A stretch of DNA of 64,000 bases, from NCBI RefSeq assembly GCF_003633615.1, contig NZ_RBKU01000001.1, positions 3,224,001 through 3,288,000 on the forward strand, given 5' to 3'. This DNA comes from Mucilaginibacter gracilis (lineage in GTDB: Bacteria; Bacteroidota; Bacteroidia; Sphingobacteriales; Sphingobacteriaceae). Position 1 is the stretch's first letter, and the number at the start of each line of letters is the position of its first letter. Made by a program: the position numbers and the translations under genes. Under the pieces are notes generated by a model. It was not told the origin of the DNA, did no database searches, and was given only the letters and a program-made list of their open reading frames with translations. Below, in pieces: positions 8,151-16,218 of the stretch.

Positions 8151-8206
8151 TTTTGACACTTTTTTTATATGATTTTGACACCTTTTTTGACACCTTTTTT
8201 GACACC
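8151..8206 (+). repeat. Direct repeats TTTTGACAC near prophage right end
   Basis: Four copies of TTTTGACAC start at 8151, 8173, 8185 and 8197. The last three have an exact 12-bp period (TTTTTTGACACC). They lie between the integrase gene and the first chromosomal gene, where arm-type integrase sites are expected. Function is inferred from position. Confidence 0.6.
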
Positions 8207-8233
8207 TGAACCCCTAAAAACAGCCTTTACGAT

Positions 8234-8659
8234 ATGAAAAACACATCCTTTTGGCTCGTAAAAAGTGAACCTGTAAAATATAGCTGGGAAAAATTTAATC
8301 AGGATGGCCGCACCTTTTGGGATGGCGTTCGTAATTACCAGGCGCGTAATAACCTGCGCGATATGCGCGAAGGCGATTTGGTTTTATTTTACCATAGTAA
8401 CGATGGTAAGGAGGTGGTGGGAATAGCCAAAGTTGTAAAAGAAAGCTACCAGGACCCTACTACCGATGATAAAAACTGGGTAGTGGTTGATTTGTCGCCC
8501 GTGGAGACCTTGAAAAAAGCAGTAACGCTCGAAACCATTAAAGCCGACCCGCAATTGGCTAACATTAGTTTGGTGCGCCAGGGCCGCTTATCGGTAATGC
8601 TGCTAAAACAGGAAGAGTTTGACAGGATATTAGAGTTGGGCAATCCTCAAACCTTATAA
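8234..8659 (+). CDS. EVE-domain protein (Thy28-like)
   Basis: 141 residues, one complete EVE domain: it begins W-L-V-K-S-E-P, followed by W-D-G-V-R-N-Y-Q-A-R-N and G-D-L-V-L-F-Y-H-S-N, the standard signatures of the PUA-like EVE fold. Members bind modified bases in nucleic acid; the family is common and its bacterial role unsettled. It is the first chromosomal gene past the prophage end and may have had its promoter region altered by phage integration, because only 28 bp separate it from the last TTTTGACAC repeat. Confidence 0.9.
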   Translation: MKNTSFWLVKSEPVKYSWEKFNQDGRTFWDGVRNYQARNNLRDMREGDLVLFYHSNDGKEVVGIAKVVKESYQDPTTDDKNWVVVDLSPVETLKKAVTLETIKADPQLANISLVRQGRLSVMLLKQEEFDRILELGNPQTL

Positions 8660-8723
8660 ACAGTTCAAATGCAGTAATTTGTAAAATTGTGTTCGCCCTT
8701 TAGGGGGTTAGGGGGCAAATACG

Positions 8724-8731
8724 TACCTTTG
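8724..8731 (+). promoter_or_regulatory. -7 box (TACCTTTG) of ABC-F gene
   Basis: A match to the Bacteroidota TAnnTTTG element that ends 6 nt before the ATG at 8738, implying a nearly leaderless transcript. Just upstream (8691-8716) is a C/G-run repeat, ...CCCTTTAGGGGGTTAGGGGG, typical of intergenic repeats in this phylum. Confidence 0.6.
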
Positions 8732-8737
8732 CGGCAA

Positions 8738-10663
8738 ATGATTGCGATTAATAACCTTACGTTCGAGATTGGTGCAAGGGCCCTTTACGATGAAGCCAAC
8801 TGGCATATTAAACCCGGTGAGAAAATTGGCCTGATTGGCGCCAACGGAACCGGAAAAACCACTTTATTGAAAATTATTGTAGGCGACTATAAACCTACAT
8901 CGGGCACCATATCAAAAGCTAAGGACCTGGCTATGGGTTACCTTAACCAGGATCTGCTGTCGTACGCATCAGATAAAAGCATACTGCACGTGGCAATGGA
9001 GGCCTTTGAACGCCAAAATCAATTGCATACCGAAATTGAAACTTTGCTGCAAAAACTGGAAACCGATTACTCGGAAGATTTATTGCATAAACTAAGCGAC
9101 AAACAAGTAGAGTTTGAAACCTTAGATGGTTACAATATTGAATATAAGGCCCACGAAATTTTAGCCGGTTTAGGTTTTACCGAAGCTGATACCCACCGCA
9201 AGTTAGCTACCTTTTCGGGAGGCTGGCGTATGCGGGTAATGCTGGCTAAAATACTTTTACAGGCTCCGGATATTTTATTGCTGGATGAGCCTACCAATCA
9301 CCTTGATTTACCATCGATACAATGGCTGGAAGATTATTTGAGATCGTTTGAAGGTGCGGTAGTTATTGTATCGCACGATAGGTGGTTTTTAGACAAGGTT
9401 ATTAACCGCACAGTTGAGTCGCGCAAGGGTAAGCTTACCGTTTATGCGGGTAATTACTCCTTCTACCTGGAAGAAAAAGCTTTGCGTGGCGAGATACAAA
9501 AAGGCGAGTTTAAAAACCAGCAAGCTAAAATTAAGCAGGAAGAGAAGCTAATTGAGCGTTTCCGTGCTAAGGCATCCAAAGCAAAAATGGCGCAGTCGCG
9601 TATTAAAATGTTGGATAAACTGGAGCGTGTTGAAGATGTTGATGATGATAACCCCGAGGTTAACTTTAGTTTCCGTTTCTCCAAGCAATCTGGCAGGCAC
9701 GTGATAACTTTAGAGAATATCACCAAAAAATACCCTGCCATAGATATTTTAGATGATGCCGAAGCTGTAATTGAAAAAGGTGATAAAATTGCTTTAATTG
9801 GTGCAAACGGTAAGGGTAAATCAACCTTGTTGCGTATTGTGGCCGATGCCGATAGGAATTTTGAAGGTAAAATGACTACCGGCCATAACGTTACCGAAAC
9901 TTTTTTCGCGCAGCATCAGTTAGAATCGTTACACCTGGAGAACGAGATATTGCAGGAGTTGCAGGCATTTGCACCAAAAATGACGGATACCGAACTGCGC
10001 TCTATCCTGGGTTCGTTCCTGTTTACTGGCGATGATGTGTTTAAAAAGATAAAAGTACTATCGGGTGGCGAAAAATCGCGCGTGGCTTTGGCCAAGGCGC
10101 TTACCGCCGACGCCAACTTTTTAATACTGGATGAGCCCACCAACCACTTGGATATTGCATCGGTAAATATATTGATACAGGCTTTGTTACAATTTGAGGG
10201 TACTTTTATTGTGGTTAGCCACGATAGGTATTTTTTAGATAATGTTGCCAATAAGATATGGTTTATTGAAGATCAAAAGATCAAAATTTACCCCGGTACC
10301 TATGCCGAGTACGACGCCTGGCAGGCAAAACGTAAACTGGAGCCAAAGGCTGCTACGCCTGCGCCTCAGCCTAAAAAGGAAGAGAAAAAGCCCGAACCTG
10401 TTAAACAGCAACAGCCAACCGAAGATAAATCAAAACAGTTAAAAAAGCTGAACCAGGATTTAACCAAAATGGAAGAAAAGGTTGCCGAACTTGAAGCAGC
10501 GGTAAAGCAACTGGAAACCAAACTGGCCGAAAGTGGTGTTTATAATGATGCAGCAAAATCTAAGGAAGTAAACGCCTCTTACCAACAAAAAAAGGCTGAA
10601 CTTAAAAAAGTACAGGATGAGTGGGAAACTTTAGCCGGGCAAATATTAGAACTGGAAGCTTAG
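8738..10663 (+). CDS. ABC-F family ATPase (EttA/Uup type)
   Basis: 641 residues with two ABC cassettes in one chain and no membrane domain. Walker A sequences are G-A-N-G-T-G-K-T-T and G-A-N-G-K-G-K-S-T; signature motifs are F-S-G-G-W and L-S-G-G-E-K-S; both Walker B motifs read L-D-E-P-T-N-H-L-D. The inter-domain linker (residues about 245-315) is charged, and the last 90 residues form a Lys/Glu coiled coil as in Uup. ABC-F proteins act on ribosomes to relieve stalled or early-elongation states. An upstream TTG start at 8687 was refused because it lies before the -7 box. Confidence 0.93.
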   Translation: MIAINNLTFEIGARALYDEANWHIKPGEKIGLIGANGTGKTTLLKIIVGDYKPTSGTISKAKDLAMGYLNQDLLSYASDKSILHVAMEAFERQNQLHTEIETLLQKLETDYSEDLLHKLSDKQVEFETLDGYNIEYKAHEILAGLGFTEADTHRKLATFSGGWRMRVMLAKILLQAPDILLLDEPTNHLDLPSIQWLEDYLRSFEGAVVIVSHDRWFLDKVINRTVESRKGKLTVYAGNYSFYLEEKALRGEIQKGEFKNQQAKIKQEEKLIERFRAKASKAKMAQSRIKMLDKLERVEDVDDDNPEVNFSFRFSKQSGRHVITLENITKKYPAIDILDDAEAVIEKGDKIALIGANGKGKSTLLRIVADADRNFEGKMTTGHNVTETFFAQHQLESLHLENEILQELQAFAPKMTDTELRSILGSFLFTGDDVFKKIKVLSGGEKSRVALAKALTADANFLILDEPTNHLDIASVNILIQALLQFEGTFIVVSHDRYFLDNVANKIWFIEDQKIKIYPGTYAEYDAWQAKRKLEPKAATPAPQPKKEEKKPEPVKQQQPTEDKSKQLKKLNQDLTKMEEKVAELEAAVKQLETKLAESGVYNDAAKSKEVNASYQQKKAELKKVQDEWETLAGQILELEA

Positions 10664-10675
10664 GCCAATAAAAAA

Positions 10676-10772
10676 TGTCATTGCGAGGGACGAAGCAACC
10701 GCTCAGGTGGCATATTTGCCCTGGTAGTTCGCTGTTCTACGTGCGGTTGCCACGCTATCGCTCGCAATGACA
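10676..10772. repeat. Palindromic intergenic repeat with TGTCATTGCGAG ends
   Basis: Starts with TGTCATTGCGAG (10676) and ends with its exact complement CTCGCAATGACA (10761-10772). Internally GCAACCGC pairs with GCGGTTGC, so the 97 bp can fold into one long hairpin. The TGTCATTGCGAG...GAAGCAA element is a widely dispersed intergenic repeat in Bacteroidota; mobility is unproven. It sits between the ABC-F gene and the plug-domain gene. Confidence 0.85.
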
Positions 10773-10820
10773 AATTTTTAGTTTTTCATAGTTACGCAGT
10801 GAAAGAATTGACGAACTCGC

Positions 10821-12080
10821 ATGATAAAAATCCAGTTATTCTTCATCTTGTTTTTCATCAAGGCGAGCACCTTGGCCCAGGTAACCTATGATGATCGGGT
10901 TTACCTGCCCGGCATCAAATCGGTTGAGTTTTACAATACCAGCAAGGCACAATCGTTCCCGGTTATCAATTTAAAATCGAGCGACGTATTGTTGCTGGCC
11001 TTCGACGATTTAAAGGGCGGCACAAGGTATTTAAACTACACCATACAGCATTGCGATGCCAACTGGAACCCATCGCAACTATCGCCAACGGAATACTTGC
11101 AAAGCTTTACCGACGACCGCATAACCGATTATCGCTATTCCAGCAATACTTTTCAAAAATATACCCATTACGAAGTTACTTTCCCCAACCAAAGCATCAT
11201 TCCCAAACTGTCTGGCAATTATTTGCTCAAGGTTTATATTGATGGCGATGTGAATAAAATGGTACTAACCCGCCGTTTTTATGTGCTCGATTCTAAGGTT
11301 AGCATTAGTGCCAGTGTACAGCCATCAAATAATAACGCGCTGCGGCAAAGCAATCAAAAAATAAATTTTAACGTTAATTACGGCGGTTTGCTGGTGCAAA
11401 ACCCCAATACCGATATTCGCGCACTGGTGCTGCAAAACGGGCGTACAGATAAAGCTCAAATGAACACCCAACCCGCCAATATACGCGGTAGCCAGTTGAT
11501 TTACAATGATGTGAATACTAATGATTTTGCCGGAGGCAATGAGTTTAGGCATTTCGACCTGCGATCACTTAAACTGAATTCGGATAGGGTAGGGCGCATC
11601 TTTCGAGATACGGCAAATACGGTAATTTTATTGGGCGATCCTAACCGCAATCAATCAGCTTATTCGTTTCAATACGATAATAACGGAAATTTTTATATCC
11701 TGAACCAGGATGGCCAAAACCCTAAGATTGATGCCGATTACGTGCATGTTTATTTTAGTTTGGCAGGTAATAAAAACGATAACGATGGTGCGGCTTATAT
11801 TGTCGGTAAGTTTAATAATTTTGAACTCAACGAGCAAAGCAAAATGCAGTTTGACAGCGGCAGAGCTCGCTTTTATACCGACTTGTACTTAAAACAAGGT
11901 GTATATGATTACGAATACATTTGGATAGATAAAAATACCAAAGTGCCGGATGAAATTGCATTTGAAGGGTCGTACTACGAAACGGAGAATGATTATCAGA
12001 TATTGGTTTACTTCCGCCGGCCCGGTGCGCGGTATGAAGAGTTGGTTGGCTATACGTTATTGAATACAACGAAACGGTGA
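10821..12080 (+). CDS. Type IX secretion plug-domain protein (DUF5103)
   Basis: 419 residues with an N-terminal signal peptide (about 1-19, ending T-L-A-Q). The mature protein matches the DUF5103 layout: an N-terminal beta domain with I-Q-H-C-D-A-N-W and Y-T-H-Y-E-V-T-F-P-N, then a C-terminal Ig-like domain with Y-D-Y-E-Y-I-W. DUF5103 contains the Plug protein that blocks the SprA translocon of the type IX secretion system in Flavobacterium. It would act in the periplasm. No other secretion gene is adjacent. Family assignment is firm; a role in secretion here is inferred. Confidence 0.8.
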   Translation: MIKIQLFFILFFIKASTLAQVTYDDRVYLPGIKSVEFYNTSKAQSFPVINLKSSDVLLLAFDDLKGGTRYLNYTIQHCDANWNPSQLSPTEYLQSFTDDRITDYRYSSNTFQKYTHYEVTFPNQSIIPKLSGNYLLKVYIDGDVNKMVLTRRFYVLDSKVSISASVQPSNNNALRQSNQKINFNVNYGGLLVQNPNTDIRALVLQNGRTDKAQMNTQPANIRGSQLIYNDVNTNDFAGGNEFRHFDLRSLKLNSDRVGRIFRDTANTVILLGDPNRNQSAYSFQYDNNGNFYILNQDGQNPKIDADYVHVYFSLAGNKNDNDGAAYIVGKFNNFELNEQSKMQFDSGRARFYTDLYLKQGVYDYEYIWIDKNTKVPDEIAFEGSYYETENDYQILVYFRRPGARYEELVGYTLLNTTKR

Positions 12081-12153
12081 CTACTCAAAACCAAAAACGT
12101 ATTCTGTCGCCGGGTTATTTTGGTGGTTGTCTTAACATAGTTGTTAAAACAAT

Positions 12154-12161
12154 TACTTTTG
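12154..12161 (+). promoter_or_regulatory. -7 box (TACTTTTG) of thioesterase gene
   Basis: Matches TAnnTTTG and ends 4 nt before the ATG at 12166, so the message would be almost leaderless. Confidence 0.55.
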
Positions 12162-12165
12162 CCGA

Positions 12166-12681
12166 ATGACTCCAAAATCTCCGCAAGATTCGCATACCAT
12201 TATGAATGAACTGGTATTACCCAACGATACCAACACGCTAAATAATTTAATGGGAGGGCGTCTGCTGCACTGGATGGATATTGCCGCCGCAATTGCTGCT
12301 CAAAAACATTGTAACCGTATTGTGGTAACTGCGTCGGTAGATACGGTATCGTTTAAACATCCGGTTAAACTGGGCGATGTTATCAGTATCGAATCGAAGG
12401 TAACGCGGGCGTTTAATACGTCGGTTGAGGTTAGGCTGGATGTTTGGGCGCAAAATATACCATCGGGTACTAAAGTGAAGAGCAACGAAGCTTATTATAC
12501 CTTTGTTGCCCTGGATGGTGATAGCCGTGTAGTGCCCGTGCCCGAACTGATACCCCAAACAGAGGAGGATTTGATGTATTTTGACGGTGCATTGCGCCGC
12601 CGCCAATTGCGTTTGGTTTTAGCAGGCCGTATGAAAGCCGAAGACGCCACCGAACTTAAAGCGTTGTTTTTTAAAGCATAG
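12166..12681 (+). CDS. Acyl-CoA thioesterase, hotdog fold
   Basis: 171 residues, single hotdog domain of the YciA/BFIT type: M-G-G-R-L-L-H-W-M-D-I-A-A-A-I-A near residue 29 carries the conserved Asp, followed by V-D-T-V-S-F-K-H-P-V-K-L-G-D-V. Such enzymes hydrolyse acyl-CoA to free acid and CoA in the cytosol. The N-terminus (S-x-x-D-S-H-T-I-M-N-E-L-V-L-P-N-D-T-N) is also typical. It stands alone, with its own -7 box. Confidence 0.88.
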   Translation: MTPKSPQDSHTIMNELVLPNDTNTLNNLMGGRLLHWMDIAAAIAAQKHCNRIVVTASVDTVSFKHPVKLGDVISIESKVTRAFNTSVEVRLDVWAQNIPSGTKVKSNEAYYTFVALDGDSRVVPVPELIPQTEEDLMYFDGALRRRQLRLVLAGRMKAEDATELKALFFKA

Positions 12682-12743
12682 CCATATTGCTTTTAAGTAA
12701 TACAATTGCGATATTTATATAGTTAAACTATTGCATGCAATTT

Positions 12744-13091
12744 ATGAAGAAGCTTGCCTTAACTGTTTTAATAATAGCAGGTGTATTTGCGTTTGGCCAT
12801 GCACAAACTATAGATACTACAAAACAAAAAAAGGATACAGTTGCCGTAAAAAGTAAACTTGCGGATGGTTCGTCGTTTGATAGAGCGATTGTAATTGCCG
12901 AAACTAGCGAGCGTACTGGCAACCCGGCAGAGTATTTATGGATAAAAAACAATTATCCAAACAGTAGGGTAAAGGGGCAAACGTTAAGCTATCGCAATAA
13001 AAAGCCTTACGACATTTTACACATTATTAATGCCGAGGGCGTGGCGCTTGATATTTACTTTGATATTTCAAATTTTTTCGGCAAGTTTTAG
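12744..13091 (+). CDS. Small secreted protein of unknown function
   Basis: About 115 residues with a signal peptide (Lys-Lys then a hydrophobic core, ending G-H-A-Q). The mature part starts with a Thr/Lys-rich linker, then a conserved-looking block around Y-L-W-I-K-N-N-Y-P and G-Q-T-L-S-Y-R-N-K-K-P-Y-D-I. No cysteine lipobox. An alternative ATG three codons upstream (12735) exists; the later one gives the cleaner signal peptide. Function not recognised. The next two genes encode thioredoxin-fold proteins. Confidence 0.6.
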   Translation: MKKLALTVLIIAGVFAFGHAQTIDTTKQKKDTVAVKSKLADGSSFDRAIVIAETSERTGNPAEYLWIKNNYPNSRVKGQTLSYRNKKPYDILHIINAEGVALDIYFDISNFFGKF

Positions 13092-13135
13092 TAAATAGCA
13101 ACATAAATGCGCAAAGCCAGCGTTTAAATTACAAA

Positions 13136-13621
13136 ATGAATTATAAGGCATCTGTTTTTACTATACTGTTTGCATTAGTTAGCCTTTGTGCAGTGGCCCA
13201 AAGCAAAACTGTGCATTTGCTCAATATACAACAACTGGAAAAAAGGGTAAGCAACCCCGATACGGTTTATATAGTTAACTTTTGGGCAACCTGGTGCGGC
13301 CCATGTGTTAAGGAATTGCCAAATTTCGATGAGCTACAGCAGGCTTACAAAAACAAGCCGGTAAAAGTGTTGTTGATAAGTATGGATTTTAAATCGAAAC
13401 TAAACGAGGTTAATGCTTTTGCCAAAACGCGTAAGTTGATAAGCGAAGTATATTTGGCTGACAAGCCCAGCGACCAGGACTTTATTGATGCTATTGATAA
13501 AAAATGGAGTGGAGCTTTGCCGGGTACTTTAGTGGTCAATACAAAAAAACATTTCCGTGAGTTTTATGAGCGGGAGTTTACTTTTAACGAATTAAATAAA
13601 TTATACCAAACCAATAAATAA
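13136..13621 (+). CDS. TlpA-type thioredoxin-like protein, periplasmic
   Basis: 161 residues: signal peptide of about 21 residues (ending A-V-A-Q) and one thioredoxin fold with W-A-T-W-C-G-P-C-V-K-E (Cys54, Cys57). The cis-Pro region is A-L-P-G-T-L-V. It probably reduces disulfides in the periplasm; TlpA/ResA relatives serve cytochrome c maturation, and the main ccm genes lie 15 kb away, but a direct link is not shown. Only 10 bp separate it from the next thioredoxin-fold gene, so both are likely in one transcript. Confidence 0.88.
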   Translation: MNYKASVFTILFALVSLCAVAQSKTVHLLNIQQLEKRVSNPDTVYIVNFWATWCGPCVKELPNFDELQQAYKNKPVKVLLISMDFKSKLNEVNAFAKTRKLISEVYLADKPSDQDFIDAIDKKWSGALPGTLVVNTKKHFREFYEREFTFNELNKLYQTNK

Positions 13622-13631
13622 CAAAAAAATC

Positions 13632-14249
13632 ATGAAAAAAATTTTGGCCGTATTGCTGTTTGCCGCTATCGGTTTAACAGCTTTTAAAACAGCAGATAAC
13701 ACGGGTTACAAAGTTGGCGATGTTGCTGCCGATTTTAAACTGAAAAATGTTGATGGTAAAATGGTATCGCTGGCCGATTATAAATCGGCAAAGGGTTACA
13801 TTGTGGTATTTACCTGCAACCATTGCCCATATGCCAAAGCTTACGAAAGCCGCATTATGGACCTTGATAAAATGTATGCGCCTAAAGGCTACCCGGTTAT
13901 TGCTATTAGCCCTAACGACCCGGTGAGCGAACCACAAGACTCATTCGACAATATGAAAAAGCTTGCTGCCGAGAAGAAATACACCTTTCCGTATACTATT
14001 GACGAAACTCAGGATGTAACCCGTGCCTACGGTGCTAAGGCAACGCCACATGTTTACGTGCTGCAAAGAACAACAATAGGTAATGTGGTAAAATACATAG
14101 GTGCTATTGATAACGATACCGAAGGAACAAACCCTGCGCGCATTAAATATGTTGAAGCCGCAGTTAACGCCCTGCTAATTAGTAAAACTATTGAAACCAA
14201 TACTACTAAGGCCATTGGCTGCTCAATTAAGTGGAAAAAAGGAGCGTGA
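13632..14249 (+). CDS. Thioredoxin/AhpC-TSA family protein
   Basis: 205 residues, short N-terminal hydrophobic stretch that may be a signal peptide. The redoxin core begins G-D-V-A-A-D-F-K-L-K-N-V-D-G-K and the active site is F-T-C-N-H-C-P-Y-A-K (CxxC form with His between the cysteines and neighbours typical of the 'thioredoxin family protein' group that carries CNHCPY). A cis-Pro appears in K-A-T-P-H-V-Y. The role is thiol redox, substrate unknown. It is cotranscribed with the TlpA-like gene and followed by a strong hairpin. Confidence 0.85.
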   Translation: MKKILAVLLFAAIGLTAFKTADNTGYKVGDVAADFKLKNVDGKMVSLADYKSAKGYIVVFTCNHCPYAKAYESRIMDLDKMYAPKGYPVIAISPNDPVSEPQDSFDNMKKLAAEKKYTFPYTIDETQDVTRAYGAKATPHVYVLQRTTIGNVVKYIGAIDNDTEGTNPARIKYVEAAVNALLISKTIETNTTKAIGCSIKWKKGA

Positions 14250-14254
14250 TCTAA

Positions 14255-14389
14255 ATGTGCGAATGAGTTAATGTGCAAGTGTGCAAATTAATAAATAGAG
14301 GCGATGTGGCAAAAACCACATCGCCTCTATCGTTTATATCATTATTAAAAAGTAAATCTGCACACCTGCACATTTACTCATCTGCACAT
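14255..14389. repeat. Inverted repeat pair (ATGTGC type) framing a terminator
   Basis: Left arm 14255-14289 and right arm 14355-14389 are imperfect inverted copies built from ATGTGC and GTGTGCA words (e.g. ATGTGCGAATGAGTTAATG against its complement). The pair surrounds a perfect hairpin. ATGTGCA-type repeats occur between genes across Bacteroidota; origin unknown. Confidence 0.8.
14295..14330. terminator. Bidirectional terminator hairpin
   Basis: A perfect 15-bp stem (14295-14309 with 14316-14330) and a six-base CAAAAA loop, between two convergent genes. The flanks are only weakly T-rich, so it may act mainly as a transcript 3' end stabiliser for both sides. Confidence 0.7.
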
Positions 14390-14396
14390 TAACAAA

Positions 14397-14726
14397 TTAT
14401 GCCTTTACTTCGGTTACTTTGGTAACTTCAATAGTGTCGTCGGTAACTTTGCCTTCTACGGTTACCTTTTTGCCGGCATATTTGGTTACCTCTTTTTGGT
14501 TGGATATTTTATAAACTTTATCGCCAACAACCAGCACCGCTGCCGATCCGCCTTTAATGCATTTGGCTGCACATGCGGCATGCTCTGCCGTGTTGGCTTT
14601 GCCTTTAGCAGCGCACATGGCATCGCCAATGTAACCTGTTAGTGTTGGCCCGTCGCCAATTTTGTTTATTGCAAAGGCGGCACTCATTGATAGCGCCATC
14701 ACAAATAATAAAAGGTACTTTTTCAT
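14397..14726 (-). CDS. Small secreted cysteine-containing protein
   Basis: 109 residues with a signal peptide (about 1-19). The mature part has Y-I-G-D-A-M-C, then H-A-A-C-A-A-K-C-I-K-G-G, and then a short OB-like strand region with A-G-K-K-V-T-V-E-G-K-V. The G-D-x-x-C...H-x-x-C-x-x-x-C-I-x-x-G pattern is a recurrent small secreted bacterial family; metal or haem binding by the Cys/His is possible but not shown. It has its own -7 box at 14756-14763. Confidence 0.7.
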   Translation of the reverse strand: MKKYLLLFVMALSMSAAFAINKIGDGPTLTGYIGDAMCAAKGKANTAEHAACAAKCIKGGSAAVLVVGDKVYKISNQKEVTKYAGKKVTVEGKVTDDTIEVTKVTEVKA

Positions 14727-14755
14727 GTTAATTTGGTTTTTAATGTATTGGTAAT

Positions 14756-14763
14756 CAAACTTA
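14756..14763 (-). promoter_or_regulatory. -7 box (TAAGTTTG) of small secreted protein
   Basis: On the minus strand TAAGTTTG matches TAnnTTTG and lies about 30 nt before the ATG at 14726. Confidence 0.5.
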
Positions 14764-14790
14764 AATAAGTTTAATCAATTATCCAAAGGC

Positions 14791-16134
14791 TCATAGCCGA
14801 TATGCACCAAAGGTTAGCCTCTGCCCCATAATCTCGTCAAACAACTTCCCGCGTTCATAAACCAAATTACCCGATACCACAGTATGCGTAATGTTTGAGC
14901 GAAACTCTTGCCCTTCGAATGGGCTCCAGCCACATTTGTATAGGATGTTTTGCTTATTAACCGTCCAGGGCAGGTTGAGGTTCACCAAAACCAAATCGGC
15001 CCAATAGCCTTCGCGAATGAAGCCGCGTTTTTGTACATTAAAACATATAGCGGGGTTGTGGGCCATCTTTTCAACCACTTGTTCTAAGGTTAGCTTGCCT
15101 TGGTGGTGCATTTCTAAAACGGCGGGTAAGGCGTGTTGTACCAATGGCCCGCCGGATGGTGCTTCTAAGTATGTTTTTGACTTTTCTTCTGCGGTATGTG
15201 GCGCGTGGTCGGTAGCAATAATATCAATACGGCCATCCAGCAAAGCGGCTAAAATAGCATCGCGGTCGGCGAGGGTTTTAACCGCCGGGTTCCATTTTAT
15301 CAGGTTGCCTTTAGTTTCGTAATCAGCATCGCTAAACCAAAGGTGGTGTACGCACGCCTCGGCAGTAATTTTTTTATCCTTTAGCGGGATGCTGTTGTCA
15401 AATAAATGCGTTTCCCTTTCGGTGGAGATATGCAGGATATGCAAGCGCGTATTATGCTTTTTAGCCATTTCCACCGCCATGCTTGACGACAGATAGCAAG
15501 CTTCGGCACTTCGTATTTTTGGGTGCAATCTTACCGGTATATTGTCGCCAAGTAATTGTTTAAAATGGTTGAGGTTACTTTTAATGGTTGCCTCGTCTTC
15601 GCAATGCGTAGCAATAAGCATGGGTGTTTCGGTAAACAACCTTTCTAAGGTTTGAGGGTTATCAACCAGCATATTACCGGTGGATGAACCCATAAAAACC
15701 TTAATGCCGCAAACATTGGCAGCGTCGGTACGCAAAACCTCGTCTAAATTATCATTACTGGCTCCCATAAAAAAGGAGTAATTGGCCAGCGAAGTTTGCG
15801 CTGCAATGTTATATTTATCAGCTAATAACTGCTGTGTTAAAGCATTGGGTACAGTATTGGGCATCTCCATAAACGATGTAATACCCCCAGCTACGGCAGC
15901 CCGCGATTCGGTAAAAATATTGCCCTTATGTGTTAAACCCGGTTCGCGAAAATGCACCTGATCGTCAATACAGCCTGGTAGCAGGTGCAAACCTTCGGCG
16001 TTAATTTCGGTATCAGCCAGGGTGTTTATTGATGGCGCAATTTGGTATATCAAGCCATCTTTAACTAAAATATCGGCAACGTATTGGAGGCCTTCGTTAA
16101 CTATAGTGGCTTGTTTGATGAGGATGGTAGGCAT
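14791..16134 (-). CDS. pyrC: Dihydroorotase
   Basis: 447 residues, class I dihydroorotase/amidohydrolase fold. It catalyses ring closure of N-carbamoyl-aspartate to dihydroorotate in pyrimidine synthesis. Motifs: H-F-R-E-P-G-L after the first strand, G-I-K-V-F-M-G-S-S-T with the carboxylated Lys, T-H-C-E-D, and A-T-D-H-A-P-H-T with the catalytic Asp. The usual H-x-H metal pair reads Q-V-H (in D-D-Q-V-H-F-R-E-P-G), a substitution I associate with the Bacteroidota branch. Length is normal. No other pyr gene is adjacent. Confidence 0.9.
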   Translation of the reverse strand: MPTILIKQATIVNEGLQYVADILVKDGLIYQIAPSINTLADTEINAEGLHLLPGCIDDQVHFREPGLTHKGNIFTESRAAVAGGITSFMEMPNTVPNALTQQLLADKYNIAAQTSLANYSFFMGASNDNLDEVLRTDAANVCGIKVFMGSSTGNMLVDNPQTLERLFTETPMLIATHCEDEATIKSNLNHFKQLLGDNIPVRLHPKIRSAEACYLSSSMAVEMAKKHNTRLHILHISTERETHLFDNSIPLKDKKITAEACVHHLWFSDADYETKGNLIKWNPAVKTLADRDAILAALLDGRIDIIATDHAPHTAEEKSKTYLEAPSGGPLVQHALPAVLEMHHQGKLTLEQVVEKMAHNPAICFNVQKRGFIREGYWADLVLVNLNLPWTVNKQNILYKCGWSPFEGQEFRSNITHTVVSGNLVYERGKLFDEIMGQRLTFGAYRL

Positions 16135-16194
16135 GTTTAGGTATTTAGATCAATATTTACAATTGGCAATGTTTTTATTTTGGTGCTAATATCT

Positions 16195-16202
16195 TAAATT
16201 TG
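16195..16202 (+). promoter_or_regulatory. -7 box (TAAATTTG) of toxin-antitoxin operon
   Basis: Matches TAnnTTTG, 16 nt before the ATG at 16219. Confidence 0.5.
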
Positions 16203-16218
16203 TTTTAAAGGTACAGAT

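Larger units (their letters stand above)
1..8206. mobile_element. Right end of an integrated prophage
   Basis: A run of AT-rich genes with phage character: neck/head-completion proteins, tail fibre, LamG tail protein, endolysin, holin and bitopic membrane protein, all rightward, followed by a leftward tyrosine integrase. Ordinary chromosomal genes start at 8234. The left part of the phage lies outside the window, so the left attachment site cannot be seen and the right edge is only placed within about 7985-8233. The order neck, tail, lysis, integrase fits a siphovirus-type temperate phage of Bacteroidota; this is inference from gene order. Confidence 0.85.

Noticed and set aside
8151..8206. 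CRISPR-like or tandem-repeat array
   Set aside because: Units are only 9-12 bp, without spacers or cas genes; position suits integrase-site repeats.
8687..8737. Upstream TTG start for the ABC-F gene
   Set aside because: It would place the -7 box inside the coding region and adds residues read from a C/G-run repeat.
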